This document shows positions 19,162 to 29,202 of a stretch of DNA of 64,000 nucleotides, in pieces (positions within the stretch are counted from its first letter, which is position 1; each line of letters starts with the position of its first letter). The DNA lies in contig CAMPEQ010000006.1 of NCBI GenBank assembly GCA_946803585.1, positions 1-64,000 of the forward strand, given 5' to 3'. A program made the translations under genes and the position numbers. This DNA comes from an uncultured Actinomycetes bacterium (lineage in GTDB: Bacteria; Actinomycetota; Actinomycetes; S36-B12; UBA10799). The notes under the pieces are model-generated. The model was given only the letters and a program-made list of their open reading frames with translations. It ran no database searches and was not told where the DNA came from.

Positions 19162-19917
19162 TTACTTGCCCTCCGCGACGATCCGCTTCACGAACTCGAC
19201 ACTGCCAGCGAAGATCGCCGGGGCATCGTTATCCATGGTCGCGACGTGATAGCTCTCGTGGAGGACGACTTCCTCGGCATCCTTGCTGGCAACATTCGCC
19301 AGGATCCAAGCAGTGTTCGATGGCTCGACCACGTGGTCGTCTGCACTTCGGAAGATAATCAACGGCTGGTCAACCTTCGTGATGTCTCCCTTGATCGCCG
19401 ACCAGAGTTGAGTCAAGGAGTACGCAGCCTTCAGTGGAATCTTTGGGTATCCGCCCTCGTCCTGGCCAGGCTTCTTAATATCGTTGATGATTCCGGGGAA
19501 GGCCGGAATCACGTAGTGAAGGAACGGCAGCAGATGTCGGTCATGACGCTCGCTTTGAACGGCAGGGTTGACCAGGACGAGACCGGCGATTCCGTCGCCC
19601 TTCTCTTCCGCGAGTCGCAGCGCGAGGGAACCACCCATCGAAAGGCCCATCACAAAAATCGTGTCGCAGGTCTTTGCTAGCTCGCGGTAGTTGCGCTCGA
19701 TCTCGGCGTACCAGTCCTGCCAAACCGTCCCGTTCATCTCTTGCCAGGTGGTGCCGTGTCCTGGCAATCGCGGTGCTCGCACGGTGTAGCCCTCATCTGC
19801 CAAGGCTTGCGCCCACGGTTTGATCGACTTGGGCTGACCGGTGAACCCGTGGCTAACGAGTACCCCAATCTTGTTGCCGTCGTGGTTAAAGGGCTCTGCG
19901 TCAGGCAGTAGGGGCAC
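19162..19917 (-). CDS. Alpha/beta hydrolase (carboxylesterase/monoacylglycerol lipase-like)
   Basis: GVLVSHGFTGQPKSIKPWAQALADEGYTVRAPRLPGHGT, VMGLSMGGSLAL nucleophile elbow; GTG start at 19917 preferred. Confidence 0.87.
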   Translation of the reverse strand: MPLLPDAEPFNHDGNKIGVLVSHGFTGQPKSIKPWAQALADEGYTVRAPRLPGHGTTWQEMNGTVWQDWYAEIERNYRELAKTCDTIFVMGLSMGGSLALRLAEEKGDGIAGLVLVNPAVQSERHDRHLLPFLHYVIPAFPGIINDIKKPGQDEGGYPKIPLKAAYSLTQLWSAIKGDITKVDQPLIIFRSADDHVVEPSNTAWILANVASKDAEEVVLHESYHVATMDNDAPAIFAGSVEFVKRIVAEGK

Positions 19918-20158
19918 TTTTCCTCCTTGTGGAACCGAAGTCCGGTGACTGCGGATAGGCGACAGCCACCGATGATGGCCCAAGCTCAGTCATTTTATGG
20001 TCGCATCCGGTGAATTGCCCGCATAACACCGCCCAATAGGGGCACCATTAGCAGGAGTCCGTTGCCGCGAAGAATGGCTGGGCTTTATGGTTAGGCAGCG
20101 TCGCAACCTTTCTAGGTGATTGCGTGCGTCAATTGGAAACCAGGGGAGGCGTACTTCA

Positions 20159-20872
20159 GTGCTTTATTGGGTACTCAAGTACATCCTGTTGGGACCTCTC
20201 CTGCGTGTCCTCTATCGGCCAAAGGTGAGCGGACTTGAGAACGTCCCCGCAGACGGTCCCGTCATCATGGCGATCAATCACAACTCGTTTGTGGATTCAA
20301 TCTTCCTACCCCTGGTCGTGAAGCGCCCGATGACGTTCCTGGCCAAGGACGAGTACTTCACGACGCCAGGATTCAAGGGATTCTGGATGCGGACGTTCTT
20401 TAAGGGCGTTGGTCAAGTCCCGATTGATCGCTCCGGCGGCAATGCCAGCGAAGCTGCACTGCACACAGGTGTTCGTGTGCTTGAGTCCGGCAATGTCTTG
20501 GGGATCTATCCTGAGGGAACCCGCTCGCCGGATGGCAAGCTTTACCGGGGTCACACAGGGGTGGCCCGAATGGCGTTGGCTGCCAACGCGACCGTTGTGC
20601 CCGTAGCGATTCAGGGCACCAGAGATATCCAGCCAGCGGGCAAGACGATTCCGCGGGTCAAGCGCCTCTCCATCGAGATCGGAAAGCCGTTGGACTTCTC
20701 CCGCTATGAGGGAATGGACAACGACCGGTTTGTGCTTCGCTCAATGACCGACGAAATCATGTACGAGATCATGGCCTTGTCCGGTCAGGAGTACTCCGAT
20801 ATGTATGCCTCACGCGCAAAGAAGCTCATTGCTGAACGCAATGTCGCAGTCACCTCACCGGCGAGTGAGTAA
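20159..20872 (+). CDS. 1-acyl-sn-glycerol-3-phosphate acyltransferase family
   Basis: PlsC motifs NHNSFVDSIFLP and GIYPEGTRSPDGKLYRG; GTG start at 20159. Confidence 0.9.
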   Translation: MLYWVLKYILLGPLLRVLYRPKVSGLENVPADGPVIMAINHNSFVDSIFLPLVVKRPMTFLAKDEYFTTPGFKGFWMRTFFKGVGQVPIDRSGGNASEAALHTGVRVLESGNVLGIYPEGTRSPDGKLYRGHTGVARMALAANATVVPVAIQGTRDIQPAGKTIPRVKRLSIEIGKPLDFSRYEGMDNDRFVLRSMTDEIMYEIMALSGQEYSDMYASRAKKLIAERNVAVTSPASE

Positions 20873-20886
20873 GCCCTCGCCGGTGA
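20855..20886. terminator. Inverted repeat between convergent plsC-like gene and glpK
   Basis: Perfect 11-bp arms tcaccggcgag / ctcgccggtga with a 10-nt loop; overlaps the plsC-like stop codon. Confidence 0.5.
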
Positions 20887-20895
20887 TACCGACGG

Positions 20896-22392
20896 TTACT
20901 TACTGACCGCGGTTGCCCAACCCTTTGTCCGCTCGACAGCGACGCGCCAGCGACGGTGTGACTGCTCATCGCGTGGTTGGGGTTCGAAGGTTCGATCCGA
21001 ACGCCAGGTTGCGGCGAGTTCTTCTTTGCTTGCCCACACGCCCGTACCCAGCCCGGCTAAGAACGCGGCTCCCAATCCGGTTGTCTCCAGGATCTCGCTA
21101 CGCGCGACGGGAACCCGGATCTGATCCGCCTGGATCTGGCAGAGGAAGTTGTTGGCGGCAGCTCCGCCGTCGACGGTTAACCGCGGGAGCTCAACGTTGG
21201 CCTCGTTAACCATGACATCAACAACATCGCGGACCTCGAAGGCGATTGCTTCCAGCGTAGCTCGGACGATGTGAGCTCGAGTCGCGCCGCGGGTTAGGCC
21301 GAAGATCGCGCCACGCGCGTTGGGATCCCAATCGGGTGCACCCAACCCTGTTAATGCTGGCACAAATACGACGCCGGCCGAGTTAGGTACTGACAGTGCG
21401 AGGGCTTCTGTCTCCTTGGCGTCATCGATGATCTCTAGGCCATCGCGAAGCCATTGAACGGCAGAGCCGGTAACGAAGATTGCCCCCTCTAGGGCGTAAG
21501 TCAGGCTGCGATCTGGGTTCATCCAGGCGACGGTTGACAGGAGCCCCGCGTCGGAGCGAACGATCTTGTCGCCGGTGTTGACCAAGACGAACGATCCGGT
21601 TCCGTAGGTGCACTTGGACGATCCGGTGAGGAACCCCGCCTGGCCAAACAGCGCAGCCTGCTGGTCCCCGGCGATACCGGCGATCGGGATCTCGAGGCCG
21701 CCGAAAACGTCTGGATCGGTGGTTCCCACAACCCCGTAGGAGGGGACAACCTCGGGTAGAGACTCAATTGGGACGCCGAATAGGTCGCATAACTCCTGGC
21801 TCCACTCGCCGGTATTGATGTCGAACAGGAGTGTGCGGCAAGCATTCGAGGCATCCGTCACGTGAGTGACACCGCGGGTCATTCGCGCGATCAGATAGGA
21901 ATCGATCGTGCCGATTGCTGTGCGACCCTCCTTGACGCCTGCCCAGACATTGGGCTCCTGCTTGGCAATCCAGGCGAGTTTGGTTCCGGAGAAGTAGGGA
22001 TCAAGTCGCAGGCCCGTGAGCTCTGTGACCCGCGCCTCATGGCCATCCGCTTTTAGCTGATCGCACAGCCCAGCGGTTCGGCGGTCCTGCCAGACGATTG
22101 CCATCCTGGCGCTACCAAGCGTCTCGCGGTCCCACAGGACGATTGTCTCGCGCTGGTCGGTGATGCCAAGGCAGGTCGGGGCGCCATGCTCAGTGATTGC
22201 GTCGGAAGCAAGTACCTCTTCGAGTGCGGTGAGCGTCGCCGCCCAGATCTCGTTTGGATCATGCTCAACCCAGCCGTCGGCAGGGAAGCGCTGCTCGAAC
22301 TCGCTGTATCCGCGAGCGACGACGCGAGCGTCCTTGCTGACTAGTAGTGCGGTAACTCCAGTGGTGCCTGCATCGATCGCCAAGATTGTCAT
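20896..22392 (-). CDS. glpK: Glycerol kinase
   Basis: MTILAIDAGTTGVTALLVSKDARVVARGYSEFEQRFPADGWVEHDPNEIW, FGGK family motifs, GAIFGLTRGATRAHIVRATLEAIAFEVRDV; start reassigned to ATG at 22392. Confidence 0.93.
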   Translation of the reverse strand: MTILAIDAGTTGVTALLVSKDARVVARGYSEFEQRFPADGWVEHDPNEIWAATLTALEEVLASDAITEHGAPTCLGITDQRETIVLWDRETLGSARMAIVWQDRRTAGLCDQLKADGHEARVTELTGLRLDPYFSGTKLAWIAKQEPNVWAGVKEGRTAIGTIDSYLIARMTRGVTHVTDASNACRTLLFDINTGEWSQELCDLFGVPIESLPEVVPSYGVVGTTDPDVFGGLEIPIAGIAGDQQAALFGQAGFLTGSSKCTYGTGSFVLVNTGDKIVRSDAGLLSTVAWMNPDRSLTYALEGAIFVTGSAVQWLRDGLEIIDDAKETEALALSVPNSAGVVFVPALTGLGAPDWDPNARGAIFGLTRGATRAHIVRATLEAIAFEVRDVVDVMVNEANVELPRLTVDGGAAANNFLCQIQADQIRVPVARSEILETTGLGAAFLAGLGTGVWASKEELAATWRSDRTFEPQPRDEQSHRRWRVAVERTKGWATAVSK

Positions 22393-22507
22393 GCAGGTGA
22401 CGATAGTGACCACTTGCAGGGTTGGCATGTTGGTGCGATGGGTTGTTGCTGTTCGGGTGATGTCTGTGGAGAGAGTCGCGCCCGTTTTGTCGCTAGGCTG
22501 CGCAGCT

Positions 22508-23731
22508 ATGACGGTTAAAAAGGTTGCAATGCTCACAGCTGGCGGGTTGGCTCCATGCCTTTCAACGGCGGTTGGTGGCCTCATTCAGCGATACACCGAG
22601 ATCGCTCCGGAGATAGAGCTCATCGCTTACCTCGACGGATATGACGGTCTATTGCGTGGACGCTCAGTTGAGGTGACTGCGGAGGTTCGGGCGCAAGCAG
22701 GTGAGCTTCGCAGGTTCGGCGGAAGCCCAATCGGCAATAGCCGTGTGAAGCTGACCAATGTTGAGGACTGCGTGAAGCGAGGGTTGGTGCAGCCCGGAAC
22801 CGATCCGTTGGCAGCCGCCGCCGAGCAGCTCACGGCAGATGGCGTGGATGTTCTTCACACCATCGGGGGAGACGACACCAACACAACAGCAGCAGACCTT
22901 GCCGCATACCTACACGAGAACAACTATGAGCTGACCGTCGTGGGCTTGCCGAAGACGATTGACAACGACGTCTATCCAATCAAGCAATCCCTTGGTGCTT
23001 GGACGGCCGCGGAGCAGGGCGCTGTTTTCGCGAAGAATGTCATCGCAGAACACAGCGCAAATCCGCGGTCGCTGATCGTCCACGAGGTCATGGGCCGGCA
23101 TTGCGGTTGGTTGACCGCAGCAACAGCTGCGCAGTACCGCACGTGGCTCACTGGCGAGAGCTGGTTGCCACAGATCGGCCTTTCACAGGAATCATGGGAT
23201 GTTCACGCGGTCTTTATTCCAGAGATGGCCGTTGACCTCTCGGCTGAGGCCGACCGGCTTCGCAAGGTGATGGACGAGGTCGGAAACGTCAATATCTTCC
23301 TCTCTGAGGGGGCCGGAGTCGATGGCATAGTTGCTGAGCTAGAAGCCGCGGGGGAGGAAGTCCCACGTGACCCGTTCGGGCATGTCCGACTCGATCGAGT
23401 GAATCCCGGCCAGTGGTTTGGTAACCAGTTCGCGCAGATGCTCGGTGCGGAGAAGACGCAGGTATTCAAGAGTGGGTACTTCGCTCGCGCTGCAGCGTCC
23501 AATCAAGCCGACCTGGAACTCATCGATAACTGCACAGTGATGGCAGTCGATGCTGCCCTACGAGGTGACAGTGGGGTGATCGGTCAAGACGAAGATGCTG
23601 ATGATGTCCTGCGGTCGATCGAGTTCCCACGGATCAAGGGCGGTAAGCCGTTCGATATCGACGAGCCGTGGTTCGTCAAAATGCTGTCCGGGATCGGACA
23701 AACCAAGGGCGAAACAATCGCCCACGATTGA
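22508..23731 (+). CDS. pfp: 6-phosphofructokinase, probably PPi-dependent
   Basis: KKVAMLTAGGLAPCLSTAVGGLI, IGGDDTNTTAADLA (GGDD signature), GLPKTIDNDVYPIKQSLGAWTAAEQGA, EVMGRHCGWLTA; start at ATG 22508, not 22160. Confidence 0.88.
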   Translation: MTVKKVAMLTAGGLAPCLSTAVGGLIQRYTEIAPEIELIAYLDGYDGLLRGRSVEVTAEVRAQAGELRRFGGSPIGNSRVKLTNVEDCVKRGLVQPGTDPLAAAAEQLTADGVDVLHTIGGDDTNTTAADLAAYLHENNYELTVVGLPKTIDNDVYPIKQSLGAWTAAEQGAVFAKNVIAEHSANPRSLIVHEVMGRHCGWLTAATAAQYRTWLTGESWLPQIGLSQESWDVHAVFIPEMAVDLSAEADRLRKVMDEVGNVNIFLSEGAGVDGIVAELEAAGEEVPRDPFGHVRLDRVNPGQWFGNQFAQMLGAEKTQVFKSGYFARAAASNQADLELIDNCTVMAVDAALRGDSGVIGQDEDADDVLRSIEFPRIKGGKPFDIDEPWFVKMLSGIGQTKGETIAHD

Positions 23732-23782
23732 TCTGCCACTGGATTGTCCTGAGCGACCGATCGCTGTGACAAGGGGTTCACG

Positions 23783-25417
23783 ATGAAAAACGCCGGGACG
23801 GATACGGCGCCGGACACTGCGCGCTCGGAGGTGCCGCCGCGGGCGACCATAATCCTGGTCACGCTGATCTTGGGCGCATTTGTCGCGAATATCAATCTTT
23901 CGATCGCGAACGTTGCTCTGCCCGACATTGGGCGAGACCTAGGGGCAAGTACGACTCAACAGACAGCTGTGGCGTCGATGTTCACCCTCGGGCTCGCATC
24001 TTCGGTGCTGTACCTCGGGGCGATCGGTGACCGCTACGGACGCCGCCGCCTTCTCCTGCTCGGTGCGGCGCTGACGATTCCGGCGGGATTGGCTTCGGCC
24101 TATGCGCCCACCGTGGAGCTCCTCATCGGGGCACGCTTTGTCGCAGGTTTGGCGGCAGGACTGATGTTCCCGACGACGTTGTCTTTGATCTCCGCAATGT
24201 GGCGAGGCGCAGCCAAGACCAAAGCGATCGCGTTGTGGTCCGGTATCGGCGGTGGGGCGGCGTCACTCGGCGGTGTCGTGGGCGGGGCATTGCTTGAAGT
24301 TGCGTGGTGGGGATCGGTATTCCTGTTCGCACTACCAATCGCAGCAGTTGTCTACTTTCTCGCGGCCCGTTACGTGCCTGCAGATAGCGGTTCCGGAGAA
24401 GGCAAAGTCGACAACATCGGTGGCGTTCTGTCGGTGATCGGGGTGGCGGCAATTGTCACCGCTGTGCAGTTACTCCCGAACGGAATTGATGCGGTCGATA
24501 TCGGCTTGTTCCTGGTTGCGGTAGTAGCGATCATTCTCTTCTACATCAGGGAGAAGCATGCGACTAGTCCACTCGTGGACTTATCGGCAGCGTCGGTTCC
24601 GCCATTCTGGGTAGCCGCAGTTGCCGGAACGATCACCTTCGGCTGTCTGATGGGCGCGCTGTTCCTGGGTCAGCAGTTCACGCAGAATGTGCTCGGGTAC
24701 GACACTCTCAACGCCGCACTGGTGACGTTGCCATCGACGATCTTTATGGTCGGACTCGCGCCACTCGCTGGTCGCATGGTGAATCGTCGCGGGTCGCGAT
24801 TTACCTTGCTAGTGGGGCTGCTGGTAGTTGCCGTTGGGTTTGCGCTGATCGTGGTCGGTTGGCGCGACGGTGCGTCAGTGATAGTCGTGTTGGTTACCTA
24901 TGGCGTCATCGGCGCTGGCGTCAGCATCTCCGTAACTCCCGCAGCGCACGCGCTAATGGCATCGCTGCCCGGGTCTCGGGGTGGAATGGGATCAGCCTTC
25001 ACAGACCTGACTCGTGACTTTGGTGGCGCGATCATGCAGTCAGCGATGGGCGCGGTACTGGCGATCGTTTATGCGAACTACTTCACCAAAGCGTTCGCAG
25101 ACTTGCCTCCGGCCGAGGCTAGCCAACTCTCGCAGAGCGCGTCGGAGGAGATTATTGGATCGTTCCAAGGTGCCCAGTCTGTTGCTGAGAGCTTCCCACA
25201 GGTAGGTTCGGACAAGATCATTGCTGCCGCTTCAGAAGCCTTCACTGAAGGGAAGTCGGCGGCCTACGCGTTGGCTGTCGTGCTCATCCTGCTGGCAGTT
25301 GGGCTGGTGGCCTGGAAGTACCCGAAGAAGACTGAAGAAGACAGGTTCTTTGCTGAGGTTGAACTCGCTACGGCAGCCGAGGAAGCCGCCCGGGCAAATG
25401 CATCAAGCACGAGCTAG
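23783..25417 (+). CDS. MFS transporter, DHA2-like
   Basis: VNINLSIANVALPDIGRDLGAS and YLGAIGDRYGRRRLLLLGA motif A; about 14 TM segments. Confidence 0.88.
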   Translation: MKNAGTDTAPDTARSEVPPRATIILVTLILGAFVANINLSIANVALPDIGRDLGASTTQQTAVASMFTLGLASSVLYLGAIGDRYGRRRLLLLGAALTIPAGLASAYAPTVELLIGARFVAGLAAGLMFPTTLSLISAMWRGAAKTKAIALWSGIGGGAASLGGVVGGALLEVAWWGSVFLFALPIAAVVYFLAARYVPADSGSGEGKVDNIGGVLSVIGVAAIVTAVQLLPNGIDAVDIGLFLVAVVAIILFYIREKHATSPLVDLSAASVPPFWVAAVAGTITFGCLMGALFLGQQFTQNVLGYDTLNAALVTLPSTIFMVGLAPLAGRMVNRRGSRFTLLVGLLVVAVGFALIVVGWRDGASVIVVLVTYGVIGAGVSISVTPAAHALMASLPGSRGGMGSAFTDLTRDFGGAIMQSAMGAVLAIVYANYFTKAFADLPPAEASQLSQSASEEIIGSFQGAQSVAESFPQVGSDKIIAAASEAFTEGKSAAYALAVVLILLAVGLVAWKYPKKTEEDRFFAEVELATAAEEAARANASSTS

Positions 25418-25440
25418 TTGCCGCGCGTTACGCTTTGCAC

Positions 25441-26796
25441 GTGACTCATCCTTCAACACCGGCCCATGAGCGGGCCTCAACCATTACGTGGCCAGATCTG
25501 CCTGCTGCCCACCAACCGGTATGGCCGCAGGCGGCAGAACTGGAGATGGTTCGCCGTGAGCTCGAGACCAGGCCACCACTGGTATTCGCCGGAGAGTGCG
25601 ATCAGCTGACAGATCACCTAGCGCAGGTCGCACGGGGAGAGGCATTCGTTCTCATGGGTGGCGATTGCGCGGAGACATTCGCCGCAAACACCGGTGATTC
25701 GATTCGGGCCCGGCTCAAGACCGTCCTGCAGATGGCTGTCGTCTTGACGTATGGCGCCCGGATGCCAGTTGTGAAAGTTGGCCGGATGGCCGGTCAGTAC
25801 TTCAAACCGCGTTCGGCGCCAACAGAGGTTCGCGACGGGGTTACGGCCAACTCCTACCTCGGCGATGGCGTCAACGAGCTGGTTTTTGACGTGGATGCGC
25901 GAACTCCGGATCCCCGGCGGCTCATCGAGGCGTACAACGCGTCCTCGGCGGCCCTGAACTTGGTCCGAGCCTTCACCCAAGGCGGCTACGCGGACCTTCG
26001 GCAAGTTCACGCGTGGAACCAAGACTTCGTGCGTGACAGCCAGGCTGGGCAACGCTACGAGCGATGGGCAGCGGATATCGACCGCGCCCTGTCATTCATG
26101 ACGGCGTGTGGGGCGGATCCGGAGGAGTTCCGTCGAGTGGACTTCTACGCAGCCCATGAGGCGCTCGTCCTCGATTACGAGAAGCCCCTGGTGCGTATCG
26201 ATTCCCGCACGGGGAATCCCTACTCAGTATCGGGGCACTTCCTCTGGGCAGGGGAGCGCACTCGCGATCCAGCAGGAGCGCATATCGACTTCCTCGCCAC
26301 GATTCACAACCCGGTGGGAGTCAAACTCGGCCCGACAACTGACCCCGACGATGCGCTGCGCCTACTCGACCGGCTCGACCCGGACCACACCCCGGGTCGG
26401 CTCACCCTCATCACCCGCATGGGGGCTGGGAAGGTACGCGATGCGTTGCCGAACGTGGTCTCAAAGGTGGAAGCCAGTGGGCACCAGGTCACCTGGGTCT
26501 GCGACCCGATGCACGGAAACACTCGGACTTCCTCGTCTGGACATAAGACCCGCCAATTCGATGACGTGGTTGATGAGGTTCGTGGCTTCTTCGAGGTTCA
26601 TCGTGGCTTGGGATCAAATCCAGGCGGGATGCACATCGAGTTGACCGGCGACGACGTCACCGAGTGTGTGGGTGGTTCGTTCGGGATTGAGGAACACCAA
26701 CTCGCTGATCGCTACGAGACCGCGTGCGACCCTCGACTTAACCGTGAGCAGTCGCTGGAGTTGGCATTCATGGTCGCTGAAATCCTCGGTGAATAG
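25441..26796 (+). CDS. aroG: Class II 3-deoxy-7-phosphoheptulonate (DAHP) synthase
   Basis: TWPDLPAAHQPVWPQAAELEMVRREL, LMGGDCAETFA, KVGRMAGQYFKPRSAPTE, VWVCDPMHGNT-like motif. Confidence 0.95.
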   Translation: MTHPSTPAHERASTITWPDLPAAHQPVWPQAAELEMVRRELETRPPLVFAGECDQLTDHLAQVARGEAFVLMGGDCAETFAANTGDSIRARLKTVLQMAVVLTYGARMPVVKVGRMAGQYFKPRSAPTEVRDGVTANSYLGDGVNELVFDVDARTPDPRRLIEAYNASSAALNLVRAFTQGGYADLRQVHAWNQDFVRDSQAGQRYERWAADIDRALSFMTACGADPEEFRRVDFYAAHEALVLDYEKPLVRIDSRTGNPYSVSGHFLWAGERTRDPAGAHIDFLATIHNPVGVKLGPTTDPDDALRLLDRLDPDHTPGRLTLITRMGAGKVRDALPNVVSKVEASGHQVTWVCDPMHGNTRTSSSGHKTRQFDDVVDEVRGFFEVHRGLGSNPGGMHIELTGDDVTECVGGSFGIEEHQLADRYETACDPRLNREQSLELAFMVAEILGE

Positions 26797-26818
26797 TCGC
26801 GGGACTTCATTTGAACGC

Positions 26819-28705
26819 CTAGACCAATGTGATCGTCACTGTCGAACCCAGCGGAATCACTGAACCTGGGGCGGGATCCTGGCTATAGACCCGACTGATG
26901 ACCACGACCGGGAGTTGATTCTGGACGACAGGTTTGAGGCCGAGGGCTCTGAGCTCGGCGATCGCGTCGTCTCGGCTCGAGCCCACGACGTTAGGGACGG
27001 TCACCGGCGGGGGACCTTTCGAGACAACAAGAGCGACTTCGGTTCCTACCGGCACAGTCTTGCCCTGTTTGGGAGCGGAGGAGATGACTCGGCCGATCTC
27101 GACTGTTGTGGAGAACTCCTCGGTTGCCGTAGAAGTGAAGCCAAGTGCTCGAAGGTTTGACTCGGCCTTGGCGATCTTCTTACCCGCCAATTTGGGCACG
27201 TCGACAAGCTGAGGGCCTGCTGACGTGGTGGCGGCCACGGTGTCACCACGTCGGATCTGGGCGCCTGCCGTGGGTTCGGTACGCAGGATGGCGCCCTCGG
27301 GAACGGCAGTGCTGAAGTCAGCGCCGGTCACATCCAAAGTGAGCCCGTCCGGTTCCAGCGCTGCGTTGGCCGCAGTCGGGGTCATACCGACGACCGCTGG
27401 CATGGTGACAATCTGGCTATTCGTATATGCCCAAGCGCCAACACCGACGGCCGTTCCTAACAACGCCAGGACGAGTGCAGCTACTAAGACCCTGAAACGG
27501 CGAGGCCTTCGAGGTTTCGGAGTCTGATCGTCCCCCGGCGGCGTAACTGGCGGTTGTCCCGCTGCTGGAAGCGGAGTCATCGGTGACCTTGTGGTCACCC
27601 AAGGTCCGTCGGCTGGACCAATCAGTGGTTCAGCGTCGGGCCCAGGAGGGTCGATCGGCGCGATGAGTGTTGGATTCGCTTGTGGTGGTTTTGGTGCGGG
27701 CGGGGCAGTCGAGCTAGCAAATGAACCGGCGCCCTTCTGAGGATCAGTGGCTAGGAATCCGACTGCTACGGTGGCCGATTCCCGGTCGAGGACAACGGTG
27801 TGATCGGCATGCTCAGACTGGTTGTCCTCGCTGGACCTACCGGTTGTCGTTTGGTCGTTGAGCGTTCGGCGGGCCGCTCGTAGGTGGTCAGCAAAGCTTG
27901 CCGCATCGCTGTAGCGCTTCTCCGGCGACTGTTGGGTAGCCATGCGAACGAGGGCGTCGACTTCCGGCGGTAGCTCTGGTCGGATCGACGATGGGGCAGG
28001 AACTTGTGAGTGGACATGTTGATACGCGACCGACATCGGAGTTGCGCCAGTGAATGGAGTCTGGCCGACCACACATTCGTAGAGCAGGATTCCTGCTGAA
28101 TAGACGTCTGTCCGGGCGTCAGCGTGGCCGCGCTCGACTTGTTCGGGAGCGAGGTAGGCAACCGTTCCGATCAACAATCCTTGAGTTAACCCCGTTGCGT
28201 TTGTCGTGACGATCGCGCGGGCAAGTCCGAAGTCGGCAACTTTGACGCGCCCATCGGTTGCGAGCAAGACGTTCTCAGGTTTGATATCGCGGTGGGCGAA
28301 TCCCGCGGTGTGGGCGGCGCGCAATGCGTCGAGTACGGGCTCCAACACCGCTAAGGCCTGTGTGGGGGTGAGGCGTTGGCGGTCGCTGAGCAGATCTCGA
28401 AGGGTCTGGCCTTGGACGTACTCCATTGCCAGATAGACGAAGCCGTCAGCCTCACCTTGGTCATAGACAGCCACAATCGATGAGTGGCTCAGCTGCGCTG
28501 CTGATCGTGCCTCGCGGACGAACCGGGCAACAAAGTCGTGGTCCTCGGCAAGGGATCCGTGCATGACTTTTAGCGCGACGGTCCGCTCTAGGCGGAGATC
28601 AGTCGCGCGAAAAACGGTTGCCATTCCGCCCCGGGCTACGAAGGCGTCGATGCGGTATCGACCATCAATCGTTGACCCGATCAGCGGTTGCGATGAGGCG
28701 CTCAC
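26819..28705 (-). CDS. PknB-type Ser/Thr protein kinase with three PASTA domains
   Basis: Kinase motifs (HRDIKPENVLL, DFGLARA), one TM (RVLVAALVLALLGTAVGVGAWAY), three PASTA repeats (VTMPAVVGM, VDVPKLAGK, VTVPNVVGS). Confidence 0.94.
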   Translation of the reverse strand: MSASSQPLIGSTIDGRYRIDAFVARGGMATVFRATDLRLERTVALKVMHGSLAEDHDFVARFVREARSAAQLSHSSIVAVYDQGEADGFVYLAMEYVQGQTLRDLLSDRQRLTPTQALAVLEPVLDALRAAHTAGFAHRDIKPENVLLATDGRVKVADFGLARAIVTTNATGLTQGLLIGTVAYLAPEQVERGHADARTDVYSAGILLYECVVGQTPFTGATPMSVAYQHVHSQVPAPSSIRPELPPEVDALVRMATQQSPEKRYSDAASFADHLRAARRTLNDQTTTGRSSEDNQSEHADHTVVLDRESATVAVGFLATDPQKGAGSFASSTAPPAPKPPQANPTLIAPIDPPGPDAEPLIGPADGPWVTTRSPMTPLPAAGQPPVTPPGDDQTPKPRRPRRFRVLVAALVLALLGTAVGVGAWAYTNSQIVTMPAVVGMTPTAANAALEPDGLTLDVTGADFSTAVPEGAILRTEPTAGAQIRRGDTVAATTSAGPQLVDVPKLAGKKIAKAESNLRALGFTSTATEEFSTTVEIGRVISSAPKQGKTVPVGTEVALVVSKGPPPVTVPNVVGSSRDDAIAELRALGLKPVVQNQLPVVVISRVYSQDPAPGSVIPLGSTVTITLV

Positions 28706-28872
28706 CCTTCGAGTGTACGAAGTCAGTCCAGTGATGCGGGTAACCGAATCCCTCAGCGCGCCCGAATCTCGTAACGCCGAGGCGGGGTTGTCCGCAATCG
28801 CCGGAGGATCTCATAGCGCCTTGCCCCTGCCGTTGTCACTGAGGTTGAGCTCTCGTGGGCTAGCGTGGAGCA

Positions 28873-29202
28873 GTGGGATCGTTGGCTTACCTCGGGGTGC
28901 TTGCCTTCTGTCTGATTGGGACGGCCTGGCTGGAGGTCGCGCTACGGACTCGGGTTTACCGACGATGGGTGAGGCTGCTGCTGACGCTGCTTCCGGTGAT
29001 CGTGCTGTTCGTTATCTGGGACCTCTATGCGATTGCGGCTGGGCACTGGGATTTTGATGAGTCACGAACGAGTGGACTTGTGCTTCTAGGTGGCATTCCT
29101 CTCGAAGAGCTACTCTTCTTCGTGATCATTCCGTGTTGCGCGATTCTGACTCTTGAAGCTGTCCGATCGGTGCAAGGGTGGACAGTAGGTGACGAGGAAT
29201 GA
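28873..29202 (+). CDS. crtYc: Lycopene cyclase domain protein (CrtYc-like)
   Basis: Small TM protein LAYLGVLAFCLIGTAWLEVALRTRVYRRW...GIPLEELLFFVIIPCCAILTLEAV; PLEELLFF motif; adjacent crtYd-like ORF. Confidence 0.85.
   Translation: MGSLAYLGVLAFCLIGTAWLEVALRTRVYRRWVRLLLTLLPVIVLFVIWDLYAIAAGHWDFDESRTSGLVLLGGIPLEELLFFVIIPCCAILTLEAVRSVQGWTVGDEE

Noticed and set aside
22160-22507. N-terminal extension of the PFK ORF over glpK
   Set aside because: Protein homology begins at MTVKKVAMLTAGG (22508); the extension is antisense to glpK.
26819-28705. PASTA kinase as an unusual fusion
   Set aside because: Cytosolic kinase, one TM and three PASTA repeats is the standard PknB architecture.
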